Assembly (NCBI GenBank): GCA_963734395.1
Contig: CAVTGY010000007.1
Coordinates: 186,001-250,000 of the forward strand
Direction: 5' to 3'
From: Bog-756 sp963734395
Lineage (GTDB): Bacteria > Actinomycetota > Acidimicrobiia > Acidimicrobiales > RAAP-2
DNA length: 64,000 nt
Part shown: positions 44,444 to 53,464 of the stretch, one piece after another
Position numbering within the stretch: the stretch's first letter is position 1
How the letters are laid out: every line of letters starts with the position of its first letter
Program-made: the position numbers and the translations under genes
Notes under the pieces: model-generated
What the model saw: only the letters and a program-made list of their open reading frames with translations
Told to the model about the DNA's origin: nothing
Database searches by the model: none

Positions 44444-45486
44444 GCACCCGCACGGTGGTGTTGGGGGGCGCAGGATTCCTCGGATCCCATCTTTGCGACC
44501 ACCTCCTGGGCCGGGGCGACGAGGTGGTGTGCGTCGACGACTTCTCCACCGGACGCCGCGCCAACCTGGCTCACCTCGAGAGTCACCCGGCATTCACCCT
44601 GATCGAGGCCGATGTATCAACAGTGCTCCCGGTCGACGGTCCGGTGAGCGGCGTATTCAATCTGGCCAGCCCTGCCTCGCCGTCGGAGTATCTGGCCCGA
44701 CCGCTCCAGACCTTGGCGGTGGGAAGCGAGGGAACCCGACGGGGCCTCGAGCTGGCTCACGATCGGGGTGCCCGCTTCCTGATGGCGTCGACCAGCGAGA
44801 TCTACGGCGATCCCACCGAGCACCCGCAGACCGAGGAGTACAGGGGCAATGTCAACCCGATCGGGCCCCGCAGTGTCTATGACGAAGCCAAGCGATTCGC
44901 CGAGGCGCTCTGCATGGCCCACCACCGAGCAAAGGGGACCGACGTCGGCGTTGCCCGGATCTTCAACACCTACGGGCCCCGGCTCCGGCCCGACGACGGT
45001 CGGGTGGTCTCCAATTTTCTGCTTCAGGCCATGCGAGGTGAGCCCCTCACCGTCTATGGCGACGGTAGCCAGACCAGGAGCCTCTGCTTCGTCGACGACC
45101 AGATTCGGGGATTGGTGGCATTGTTCGACGCCGGCATCCTTGGCCCGGTCAACATCGGCAACCCCGACGAGTACACCGTCCTCCAGCTGGCCAACACCAT
45201 CGTCGAGTTGCTCGGTTCGCGCTCCCCGATCATCCACCGTCCGCTGCCGGTCGACGACCCCCTCCGTCGACGGCCGGACATCTCGTTGGCCCGCAGCGCC
45301 CTGGCTTGGGAACCGACTACCCTGCTCAGGGACGGACTGGCGCAGACCGCGGCTTACCTGGCTGAGGACGCCGGTGTGACCCTACCGGTGTCGGTTGCCG
45401 CCAATCCCTCGGGCCGCGGCCACAGTGGAGAAGCCGAGCACACCCCGCGTTCGGTTACCGATCAAGGAGTTCAATTCGGTGTCTGA
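44440..45486 (+). CDS. UDP-glucuronate decarboxylase (UDP-xylose synthase)
   Basis: Extended SDR of 348 aa that would decarboxylate UDP-glucuronate to UDP-xylose. LGGAGFLGSHLCDHLLGRGDEVVCVDDFSTG, MASTSEIYGDPTEHPQ, active site YDEAKRFAEAL and RIFNTYGPRLRPDDGRVVSNFL are all characteristic of UXS. GTG 44440 overlaps the ugd stop (GTGA), which supports the pathway assignment. Its tail (RSVTDQGVQFGV) overlaps the next glycosyltransferase start. Confidence 0.9.
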   Translation: MSTRTVVLGGAGFLGSHLCDHLLGRGDEVVCVDDFSTGRRANLAHLESHPAFTLIEADVSTVLPVDGPVSGVFNLASPASPSEYLARPLQTLAVGSEGTRRGLELAHDRGARFLMASTSEIYGDPTEHPQTEEYRGNVNPIGPRSVYDEAKRFAEALCMAHHRAKGTDVGVARIFNTYGPRLRPDDGRVVSNFLLQAMRGEPLTVYGDGSQTRSLCFVDDQIRGLVALFDAGILGPVNIGNPDEYTVLQLANTIVELLGSRSPIIHRPLPVDDPLRRRPDISLARSALAWEPTTLLRDGLAQTAAYLAEDAGVTLPVSVAANPSGRGHSGEAEHTPRSVTDQGVQFGV

Positions 45487-46229
45487 AAAAGGAGAGCACG
45501 AGGACGAGCACGACGGGAGCCAGCCATTCGAGTACTCCCTTCTGTCGGTGATCGTGCCGGTGTTCAACGAACGCCCGACGGTGGCCGAAGTGATCCGGCG
45601 GATCCGGACCGTGCAGCTGCCGGTGGCCATCGAGGTGATCGTGGTCGACGACGGATCGACCGATGGAACCGACAAGGTGTTGGCCGCGGTGGGCGACTCG
45701 ACCATCCGGGTGATCACCCATCAGCAGAACCGAGGCAAAGGCGCGGCCATCCGAACCGGTATGGAGGCCGTACGCGGTGACCTGGTTCTGGTCCAGGATG
45801 CGGATCTCGAGTACGACCCCGAAGATTGGTCCAAGCTGCTCGACCCAAATTCTCCGGGGCAAGTCCCAGGTGGTCTACGGAAGCCGCTTTACCGGAGAGC
45901 GCAGGAACATGATGCCGCTCCATTGGATCGGCAACCGGTTCCTGAACTTGGTCACCAACATCCTCTACTCGACCACCCTCTCTGATATGGAGACCTGCTA
46001 CAAACTCTTTGATCGCCGGGTGCTCGAGGGCTTGACCATCGAGTCCAACAGGTTCGAATTCGAACCGGAGATCACCGCCAAGGTGTTACGCCGGGGCTAC
46101 CGGATCTACGAGGTCCCGATTTCCTACGCCGGGCGGGAAATAAGCGAAGGCAAGAAGATCACCTGGCGTGACGGCTTGGGAGCGGTGAAGGCCTTGGTCA
46201 AGTTCCGGTTCATCCGCCTGGACAAGTGA
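45479..46229 (+). pseudogene. Family 2 glycosyltransferase (DPM1-like), interrupted by a frameshift
   Basis: GT2 of ~249 aa once restored, starting GTG 45479 with AAGGAG 10 nt upstream. The first frame has LLSVIVPVFNERPTVAEVI, VVDDGSTDGTDKVL, NRGKGAAIRTGM and the metal motif QDADLEYDPEDW, then leaves frame after KLLDP (about 45847). The next frame continues ILRGKSQVVYGSRFTGERRNMMPLHWIGNRFLN and YEVPISYAGREISEGKKI to the end. One extra A in CCCAAATTCTCC explains it. Of the type that transfers mannose or glucose to polyprenyl phosphate. It lies in the UXS-GT-WbbL run. Confidence 0.85.
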
Positions 46230-46251
46230 CCCACCGCACTCGTGTGCGCGT

Positions 46252-47175
46252 GTGATGTCCACGGCCGTCGGGCCGGCTGCGGGGGCCGATCTGCGAACGG
46301 CCGCGGTGATTGTCAATTATGAGTCGGGCTCCGCCTTGGCCCGTTGCGTCGAAGGCCTGCGATCGGACGGAATCGCCGAGGTTGTGGTGGTGGACAACGG
46401 CTCGCTCGACGGCTCGCTCGAGCAGTTGCTCCGCGGTTTCCCCGATGCGGAGGTGCTGGTCCCCGGACGTAACCTCGGCTACGGAGCGGCGGCCAACCGT
46501 GGTATGGCTGCCACCAGTGCGCCGTCCGTGCTGATCTGCAACCCCGATCTGGAGGTACGCCCCGGCGCCGTGGCCGCTCTGGCTCGGGCACTCGAAGACG
46601 ACCCGGGGTGCGCGGTGCTCGGACCCTTGATACGCAATCCCGATGGCGACCGCTATCCGTCCGCCCGAGCGTTCCCCTCACTGGTGGATGCAGCCGGTCA
46701 CGCCCTGTTCGGGTTGTTGGCCCCCGACAACCGGTTCACCCGGTCCTATCAGAAGGCCCACCTCGAGACTGCGACGGGCGGTCCTGAAGTGGTCGACTGG
46801 GTGTCGGGAGCGTGCTTTCTGGTCAGGCGTTCCGCGTACGAGCAGGTGGGCGGGTTCGACGAGTCCTACTTCATGTATGCCGAGGATGTGGACCTCTGCT
46901 GGCGGCTGGGACGTGCCGGTTGGCGGGTGATCTATCTACCGACCGCCGAAGTGACCCACTGGCAGGGGATTTCGACCGACCGTCACCCCTACCGAATGAT
47001 CGTCGAACACCACCGCTCGCTCCTCCGGTTCGCCTCCCGGTCCTCGCAGGGATGGCGCGGGGCGCTGCTGCCCCTGGTGGCGCTTGGAATTGGGGCCCGA
47101 GCCTGCCTGGTGTGCCTGGCGCGTCTGGCCCGATTGCGACCTCGCGCGGGCGGGACTCCTGAGCACAGGTTGTAG
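46252..47175 (+). CDS. WbbL-like rhamnosyltransferase (GT2)
   Basis: GT2 of 307 aa. AAVIVNYESGSALARCV, VVDNGSLDGS, NLGYGAAANRGM, CNPDLEVRPGAVAAL (metal-binding DxD-like), SGACFLVRRSAYEQVGGFDESYFMYAEDVDLCWRLG and THWQG are typical of WbbL, which adds rhamnose to GlcNAc-PP-polyprenol. The neighbourhood of rmlB/rmlD and a GDP-mannose pyrophosphorylase matches mycobacterial wbbL gene order, which supports the name; the acceptor is inferred. The last ~35 residues are hydrophobic and basic, possibly for membrane association. Confidence 0.82.
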   Translation: MMSTAVGPAAGADLRTAAVIVNYESGSALARCVEGLRSDGIAEVVVVDNGSLDGSLEQLLRGFPDAEVLVPGRNLGYGAAANRGMAATSAPSVLICNPDLEVRPGAVAALARALEDDPGCAVLGPLIRNPDGDRYPSARAFPSLVDAAGHALFGLLAPDNRFTRSYQKAHLETATGGPEVVDWVSGACFLVRRSAYEQVGGFDESYFMYAEDVDLCWRLGRAGWRVIYLPTAEVTHWQGISTDRHPYRMIVEHHRSLLRFASRSSQGWRGALLPLVALGIGARACLVCLARLARLRPRAGGTPEHRL

Positions 47176-47189
47176 GGTGTCGTCCGATC

Positions 47190-48005
47190 ATGGCGAGCAA
47201 ATCGACGGGAAAATGGGTGGAGCGCGCAGCCACCACCGGCGGCGGGAGGACCTATCGCGGTCAGATGCCGGTCAACTGGTACGCCAGTCTGGCCTTGATC
47301 TGCATCGTTGGCCTCTTACTGATCGGCTTCAGCAGGTATCAACGGACCCATCAGTCGACCTCAACGACCGGTCCCCCCACCACCCAGCAGGTCTGGCACG
47401 CTGCGTTGGGCATTGACATCTGCGGCACAGTCGAGCCCAATCTGCCTGCCAACACCGACAACTCGGCCGCAGCCGCCAGCGTCGCCAGCACCCAGACCGG
47501 TATCGTCGCCAACGGCAATGGCGTGGTGACCATCGCCCCGAAGAACAGCTCCGAGTCCGGCGGCAATGCCACGCTGGGTAAGTTCGTATCCGGGTACAAG
47601 GGGCTCGTACTGACCTCATCCACCCTGCAGTACCCGGGCAAGACTGCGTACGCCAACGGTGATGTCTGTCCCAAGGGCACACCTGATGCCACCAAACCGG
47701 GTGTGGTAATCGTGGTGAGTTGGCCGAACTTCGCATCGAACGGCAAGGGAACCGAGACCAGCGGCGATCCCCAGGATCTCTTGTTCGCCAACGGTCAGCT
47801 GATCACTATGGCGTTCGTGCCGGCCACCGTCACCGTTCCCAAGCCCCCTGCTCAGGCGATCACCAGCCTGATCACCGCGACCAGCCAGAGCGCGACGCCC
47901 ACCACCGTCGCCACCACCCCCAGCACGGTGGCGACGACCCCGCCGACCACGGTCACCCCGCCGACCTCTTCCACACCGCAGAAATCTGGCGGAAGCGCCA
48001 AGTGA
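47190..48005 (+). CDS. Single-pass exported protein with Thr/Pro-rich tail, unknown
   Basis: A 271-aa protein. Residues 1-31 are cytoplasmic and basic (WVERAATTGGGRTYRG), 32-51 a transmembrane helix (SLALICIVGLLLIGF), and the rest extracytoplasmic: a ~150-residue domain with two cysteines (DICGTVEP and DVCPKGTP), and a tail after residue ~215 of T/S/P repeats (TTVATTPSTVATTPP). Family not recognised. It ends with a GTGA overlap into the pyrophosphorylase gene and follows wbbL by 14 bp, so it is co-expressed with glycan synthesis and may anchor or bind the envelope. Confidence 0.7.
   Translation: MASKSTGKWVERAATTGGGRTYRGQMPVNWYASLALICIVGLLLIGFSRYQRTHQSTSTTGPPTTQQVWHAALGIDICGTVEPNLPANTDNSAAAASVASTQTGIVANGNGVVTIAPKNSSESGGNATLGKFVSGYKGLVLTSSTLQYPGKTAYANGDVCPKGTPDATKPGVVIVVSWPNFASNGKGTETSGDPQDLLFANGQLITMAFVPATVTVPKPPAQAITSLITATSQSATPTTVATTPSTVATTPPTTVTPPTSSTPQKSGGSAK
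47906..47936. repeat. 10-bp inverted repeat inside the Thr/Pro tail coding sequence
   Basis: CGTCGCCACC (47906-47915) and GGTGGCGACG (47927-47936) form a perfect stem with an 11-nt loop, 66 bp before the start of the pyrophosphorylase gene. It could affect translation coupling or be a by-product of repeated codons. Confidence 0.4.
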
Positions 48006-49093
48006 GGGCGGTCGTCCTGGTGGGCGGCGAAGGCACGCGCCTGCGACCGCTTACCCTGACCGTTCCCAAGCAGATGCTTCCGGTCGTGGAACAGCCGATG
48101 ATCGAGCGGGTCATCGGACATCTGGCCGACCATGGGATCGACGAAGCCGTTCTTTCCCTCGGGTATCGTCCGGATGCCTTCATCGATGCCTACCCCACCG
48201 GCATCATTGCCGGCGTGCGTCTGATCTATGCCGTTGAGCCGACTCCCCTCGACACGGCCGGGGCCATCCGATTCGCGGCTGAACAAGGCTCCGTCGATGA
48301 AACCTTCGTCGTGGTCAATGGAGATGTGCTCACCGACGCCGACCTCTCCGAGCTGATCGACTTCCATCGGCGACGAGGAGCTGAGGCCACCATCAGCTTG
48401 ACCCCGGTCGACGATCCGAGCTCATTCGGCGTGGTCCCCACCGATGACCAGGGCAGGGTCGAAGCCTTCATCGAAAAGCCACCTCGGGACGAGGCCCCAA
48501 CCAACCTGATCAATGCCGGCACCTATGTGCTGGAGCCGTCGGTGCTTGGTCGGATTCCCGACGATCGCCCGGTGTCGATCGAGCGGGAGACGTTTCCTGC
48601 GATCGTCGAGACCGGCTCGCTGTATGCGCTTGGTTCTGACGCGTATTGGCTGGACACCGGCACCCCCGATACCTATCTGCGCGCTCATCGTGACATCCTG
48701 CTCGGCCGCCGGCCGGGTCTTCCGACCCCGGGGGCGGAGCTCGACCCGAGCCTGGGTTCCGGAGTATGGCGCGTCGGTGACGTCGACGTGCAGAGCGACG
48801 CGGTGGTCCGGTCGCTGTTCGGTCGCAACGCCTCGGCCGGTTCCGAGTCGGTGATCGAGGAGTCGGTGATCGGCGCCGATGCCGTGATCGAGGAAGGCGC
48901 CTCGGTGATCGGCTCGGTGCTCCTCGCCGGAGCGCGGGTTGCGTCCAAGGCCACGGTGGAGCGGTCGGTGATCGGACCCGGAGCGATCGTCGGTCAGCGC
49001 TGCGTGATCCACGGGGTGTCGGTAATCGGCGCTGGAGTGGTCACCGCCTCCGGAACGGTCATCGACGGTCAGCGAGTAGAGCCAGGCAGCTGA
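48002..49093 (+). CDS. Mannose-1-phosphate guanylyltransferase (nucleotidyltransferase with left-handed beta-helix)
   Basis: A 363-aa sugar-nucleotide pyrophosphorylase. N-terminal VVLVGGEGTRLRPLTLTVPKQMLP (nucleotide-binding), VVNGDVLTDADL and FIEKPPRDEAPTNLINAGTYV; C-terminal hexapeptide repeats (about 260-355, VIEESVIGADAVIEEGASVIG). This is the layout of actinobacterial GDP-mannose pyrophosphorylase (Rv3264c type); a glucose-1-phosphate thymidylyltransferase activity cannot be excluded. GTG 48002 overlaps the preceding stop. Close to fbiA/fbiB homologues, as in mycobacteria. Confidence 0.83.
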   Translation: MRAVVLVGGEGTRLRPLTLTVPKQMLPVVEQPMIERVIGHLADHGIDEAVLSLGYRPDAFIDAYPTGIIAGVRLIYAVEPTPLDTAGAIRFAAEQGSVDETFVVVNGDVLTDADLSELIDFHRRRGAEATISLTPVDDPSSFGVVPTDDQGRVEAFIEKPPRDEAPTNLINAGTYVLEPSVLGRIPDDRPVSIERETFPAIVETGSLYALGSDAYWLDTGTPDTYLRAHRDILLGRRPGLPTPGAELDPSLGSGVWRVGDVDVQSDAVVRSLFGRNASAGSESVIEESVIGADAVIEEGASVIGSVLLAGARVASKATVERSVIGPGAIVGQRCVIHGVSVIGAGVVTASGTVIDGQRVEPGS

Positions 49094-49095
49094 TC

Positions 49096-50058
<963 letters not shown>

Positions 50059-50198
50059 AACTCGTACCACCAGGGGCCGGTGAGCGCGCTCCCGAGGTCT
50101 GAGGCACTAGCCTTGGTTTAGTCCTGGTGCGCCGACTTGGCGGCAGGCCACCACCCTCGGCACACGATGTGCCCTTTTTCTGCCGCACGAAAGCAGCC

Positions 50199-51650
50199 AT
50201 GCCCCCCCTCCAGTCTTCCTTCGCCTCCCTCGGCGTGCCCTCCGACATCGTCGCCGCGCTGGACCGAAAGTCGATCACCGAACCGTTCCCCATCCAGACC
50301 GCCACCATCCCCGATGCGCTCGGTGGCCGGGACGTGTGCGGCAAAGCACCCACCGGATCGGGAAAGACCCTCGCCTTCGGCATCGGTGCCGTTGCTCGCC
50401 TCAAGGGCCGACCGTCCCGACCCAGACATCCACGAGTGCTGGTCCTCACCCCCACCCGCGAGCTGGCTGCCCAAGTGGCCAACGAGCTGCGGATACTGGC
50501 CACGCCCCGCCAGCTCCGAGTGGACTCGTTCTACGGCGGTGTCGGCTACGGCCCGCAGCTCAAGGCCCTGTCGAGGGGTGTCGACGTGGCCGTGGCCTGT
50601 CCAGGGCGTCTGGGCGACCTCATCGAACGGGGAAGCATCTTTCTCGACGCGGTGGAGATCGTGGTCATCGACGAAGCCGATCGGATGGCCGACATGGGGT
50701 TCCTGCCTGACGTTCGCCGGCTGCTCGACCTGACCCCGGAGAGCCGCCAGACGCTGCTGTTCTCCGCCACGCTTGATGGCGACGTCGACGTGTTGGTGCG
50801 GCGTTACCAGAACGATCCGGCACGTCACGAACTGGCGGCAGACCGGGACGATCGCAATGCCGCGGTGCACCTCTTCTGGAAGATGGGCACCACCGACCGG
50901 GTGGACACCACCGCGAAGGTGGTGACGGCGGCCGGGCCGACCATCGTGTTCTGCCGGACCAAACGCGGCGCCGATCGGATTGCCCGCCAGTTGGGGCACC
51001 GGGGGGTACGGGCCGCAGCCATCCACGGCGACCGCAGCCAGAAACAGCGGGATCGGGCCCTGGACTCGTTCATTCGGGGCGCCGTCGATGCCCTGGTGGC
51101 AACCGACGTGGCGGCCCGGGGGATCCATGTCGACGGGGTCAACGCGGTGGTCCACTTCGATCCGCCTTCGGACTCCAAGGATTACGTCCATCGTTCCGGA
51201 CGGACCGCTCGGGCCGGGGCCACCGGGGTCGTGGTCAGCCTGGTGTCAGCGGAGAAGGCGAGCGCAGTCAAGCGGATCCAGCGCGACCTCGGATTTGCCG
51301 CCGGGATGACCGCTCCTGATATCGCCGCCATCGCCGCGGTGGTCGGCCAGCGACCGGAGCCCCGACAGCGAACGACCGATCGGACCGGCGGAAGCCCCAA
51401 GGCAGGGGAGGCCCGCCGTCCCCCCGAGGGCGACCGCGGGTCGGGAACCGGCGCCCCCCATGTTCGACGAAAGGGCAGAGGCGAGCGAGCGGGCTCCGGC
51501 ATCTCCCACGCTCACGCTCACGCTCACGCGGGCAACGGGCACAAGAGCCGGAGCGGACGAAAGAAACGAGCGGCCCCGCACCGTGGGGGGGCGGCCGCGG
51601 CCAACAGGAGACGTGTGGCGGGCAGCGGCGGCTCGGGCCGAGGCCGCTGA
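50199..51650 (+). CDS. DEAD-box RNA helicase
   Basis: ATP-dependent RNA helicase of 483 aa: Q motif ITEPFPIQTATIP, motif I APTGSGKT, PTREL, DEAD in VVIDEADRMADMGF, SAT in LFSATLDG, TDVAARGIHVDGV and HRSGRTARAG. The last ~110 residues are a basic low-complexity tail containing SHAHAHAHAG and KSRSGRKKRAAPHRGG, as in cold-shock-type helicases that bind RNA nonspecifically. ATG 50199 begins conserved sequence; an upstream frame from 50127 adds 24 residues. It stands between glycan genes without evident link. Confidence 0.9.
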   Translation: MPPLQSSFASLGVPSDIVAALDRKSITEPFPIQTATIPDALGGRDVCGKAPTGSGKTLAFGIGAVARLKGRPSRPRHPRVLVLTPTRELAAQVANELRILATPRQLRVDSFYGGVGYGPQLKALSRGVDVAVACPGRLGDLIERGSIFLDAVEIVVIDEADRMADMGFLPDVRRLLDLTPESRQTLLFSATLDGDVDVLVRRYQNDPARHELAADRDDRNAAVHLFWKMGTTDRVDTTAKVVTAAGPTIVFCRTKRGADRIARQLGHRGVRAAAIHGDRSQKQRDRALDSFIRGAVDALVATDVAARGIHVDGVNAVVHFDPPSDSKDYVHRSGRTARAGATGVVVSLVSAEKASAVKRIQRDLGFAAGMTAPDIAAIAAVVGQRPEPRQRTTDRTGGSPKAGEARRPPEGDRGSGTGAPHVRRKGRGERAGSGISHAHAHAHAGNGHKSRSGRKKRAAPHRGGAAAANRRRVAGSGGSGRGR

Positions 51651-51709
51651 TCGGCCTGACCGGTCACCCGGGCGGTGATGGGACGGCCGCAGAGCACCCA
51701 GCCGGGGAC

Positions 51710-52483
51710 TCAGCGAAAGAGATCCTCGCCCGGCGGTCGGATGATCTCTGCCGCCACCGATGCCGGGCGCAGCCATCGGGGGTCCACTCCCCGCACGACC
51801 GCCGCCGGGATCCCGCGGTCCTTTCCCATCACCAATTCGGCCGCTCCCGCCAATTGGTCGGCCACGCACACTTCGGTGGCGTCCAGAACCCGGCCGTTGG
51901 CGTCCGGTGTGCCGCGCAGATCCACGATGCCGGCGATGCCGGCGATGCCGATGGCAACGTCGGTGACTCCCTGCCGCCAGGGCCGGCCGAAGGTGTCCGA
52001 TATGACCACGCCCACCGTCAACTGGTGCCGGTGGAGCAGCGCCTCTCGTAGCCGCCGGGCCGAGAGATCCGGGTCAACCGGCAACAGGGCGGCGGTGCCG
52101 GCGTCGACGTTGGAGAGGTCCACCCCGGAATTGGCACAGATGAACCCGTGTCGGGTCTCGGTGATCAGGAGGTCGCCGCGGCGGCGTAACACCCGCGTCG
52201 ACTCCTGCTCGACCAGTGCTCGTTTGGCCGCTGGGTCGTCGGCATCGATTTCCACGATGCGGCCCTCCGACTTGGACACCACCTTTTGGGTGACGACCAG
52301 AACGTCGCCGCTGGCCAATCCACCCGGCAGTCCGAGCTGCTGTTCAGCGGGAGCGATGAGCGCGTCGGCCAACAGGGCCGCCAGATCGTCGCCCGGCCCC
52401 ACCTCTCCCAACCCGAGCACCGGAAAGACGGTCAGTGCCGCCGGCGCGCGCCCTTGGACCTGGTCCACCTCAGGAGACAGCAT
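51710..52483 (-). CDS. cofE: Coenzyme F420-0:L-glutamate ligase (CofE / N-terminal FbiB)
   Basis: Adds glutamates to F420-0. A 257-aa protein with VFPVLGLGEVGPGDDLAALL, LVVTQKVVSKSEGRIV, ETRHGFICANSGVDLSN and VVISDTFGRPWRQGVTDVAIG, all conserved in CofE. It is about the length of archaeal CofE and lacks the C-terminal nitroreductase-like domain that mycobacterial FbiB carries. ATG 52483 overlaps the end of cofD by 14 nt. A longer in-frame extension to 53065 only covers the antisense of cofD. Confidence 0.9.
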   Translation of the reverse strand: MLSPEVDQVQGRAPAALTVFPVLGLGEVGPGDDLAALLADALIAPAEQQLGLPGGLASGDVLVVTQKVVSKSEGRIVEIDADDPAAKRALVEQESTRVLRRRGDLLITETRHGFICANSGVDLSNVDAGTAALLPVDPDLSARRLREALLHRHQLTVGVVISDTFGRPWRQGVTDVAIGIAGIAGIVDLRGTPDANGRVLDATEVCVADQLAGAAELVMGKDRGIPAAVVRGVDPRWLRPASVAAEIIRPPGEDLFR

Positions 52484-53396
52484 CGAGCACGGTCCGCGAA
52501 AGCTCAGCCGACCGGGTGACGCTCGACATGACGGTCGGGGCGACGACGCATCGAACTCCCTCGGCCTCAACCGCCTCCACCATTCCGGCGTCAGCCACGT
52601 CGACCACCAGGGTGCCCATCCAGGAGGCGTACCACTTGGCGACCCCGGTGACCGACGACTCGAACCCCATCTCCCGCAACAGCCGGTCGGCCGGCCCCTT
52701 GACCGCCGACCCGGCGATGATCGGGGACACTCCCACCACCCGGTCACGACGACGGCGTAGATGTTCGAAGACACCCGGCACGGCGAGAAGGGGGTCGATG
52801 GACACCACCGGATTGGAAGGGCACACCACCAGGAGGTCCCCACGGTCCAGCGCCTCGAGCACGCCGGGCCCCGGGCGCGCCGTTGTCGCACCCTCGAACC
52901 TGACGCTGGCCACCGCGACGTCGTGACCGAGCCGCACGAAGTACTCCTGAAAGCTGATCTCCTCGCCATCGACAGGCTGGACGCGGGTGCGGAGGGGGTC
53001 GTCGGTGACCGGGAGCATGCTGATGCCCACCCCAAAGGCGTCGGCCAACTCGCGGGTGACCTCACCCAGGGTGGCGCCCTCGTTCAGGCGCTGGGTCCGG
53101 TAGCAGTGGGTGGCCAGGTCCTGGTCGCCGAGATTGAACCAGGTGATCCCGCCCAACCGCTGCAGGGATTCCATCACCCTCCAGGTCTCGCCGGCCAGAC
53201 CCCAGCCGGTGTCGGGATTGATGGCATCGGCCAGCGTGTACATCACCGTGTCCAGATCCGGCGAGATGTGCAGCCCATGGAGCACCGTGTCGTCACCGGT
53301 GTTGACGATGGCGGTGATCTCGCCGGGCGGGAGCACCTCGATCATTCCCCGCAGCAGCCGGGCGGCACCGACACCGCCGGCAAGCGCGGTGATCAC
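52470..53396 (-). CDS. cofD: 2-phospho-L-lactate (or phosphoenolpyruvate) transferase CofD / FbiA
   Basis: Makes the F420-0 precursor by transferring the phospho-carboxyacid group to Fo. The 308-aa protein begins ITALAGGVGAARLLRGM, has IVNTGDDTVLHGLHISPDLDTVMYTLAD, GWFNLGDQDL-type GITWFNLGDQDLATHCYRT, CPSNPVVSIDPLL and SPIIAGSAVKGPADRLL. Upstream and overlapping cofE, an F420 operon pair. Divergent from a run of glycosyltransferases. Confidence 0.93.
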   Translation of the reverse strand: MITALAGGVGAARLLRGMIEVLPPGEITAIVNTGDDTVLHGLHISPDLDTVMYTLADAINPDTGWGLAGETWRVMESLQRLGGITWFNLGDQDLATHCYRTQRLNEGATLGEVTRELADAFGVGISMLPVTDDPLRTRVQPVDGEEISFQEYFVRLGHDVAVASVRFEGATTARPGPGVLEALDRGDLLVVCPSNPVVSIDPLLAVPGVFEHLRRRRDRVVGVSPIIAGSAVKGPADRLLREMGFESSVTGVAKWYASWMGTLVVDVADAGMVEAVEAEGVRCVVAPTVMSSVTRSAELSRTVLDAVS

Positions 53397-53464
53397 CGGA
53401 CTCCGCTGGGGCAGTACCGGGGCATCGGGGGCAGGATAGTGGCCTCACCCGGTGGTCCCGGCCC

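Noticed and set aside
52484..53065. N-terminal extension of cofE
   Set aside because: It lies antisense-free but in the wrong frame inside cofD, and the conserved CofE sequence begins at 52483.
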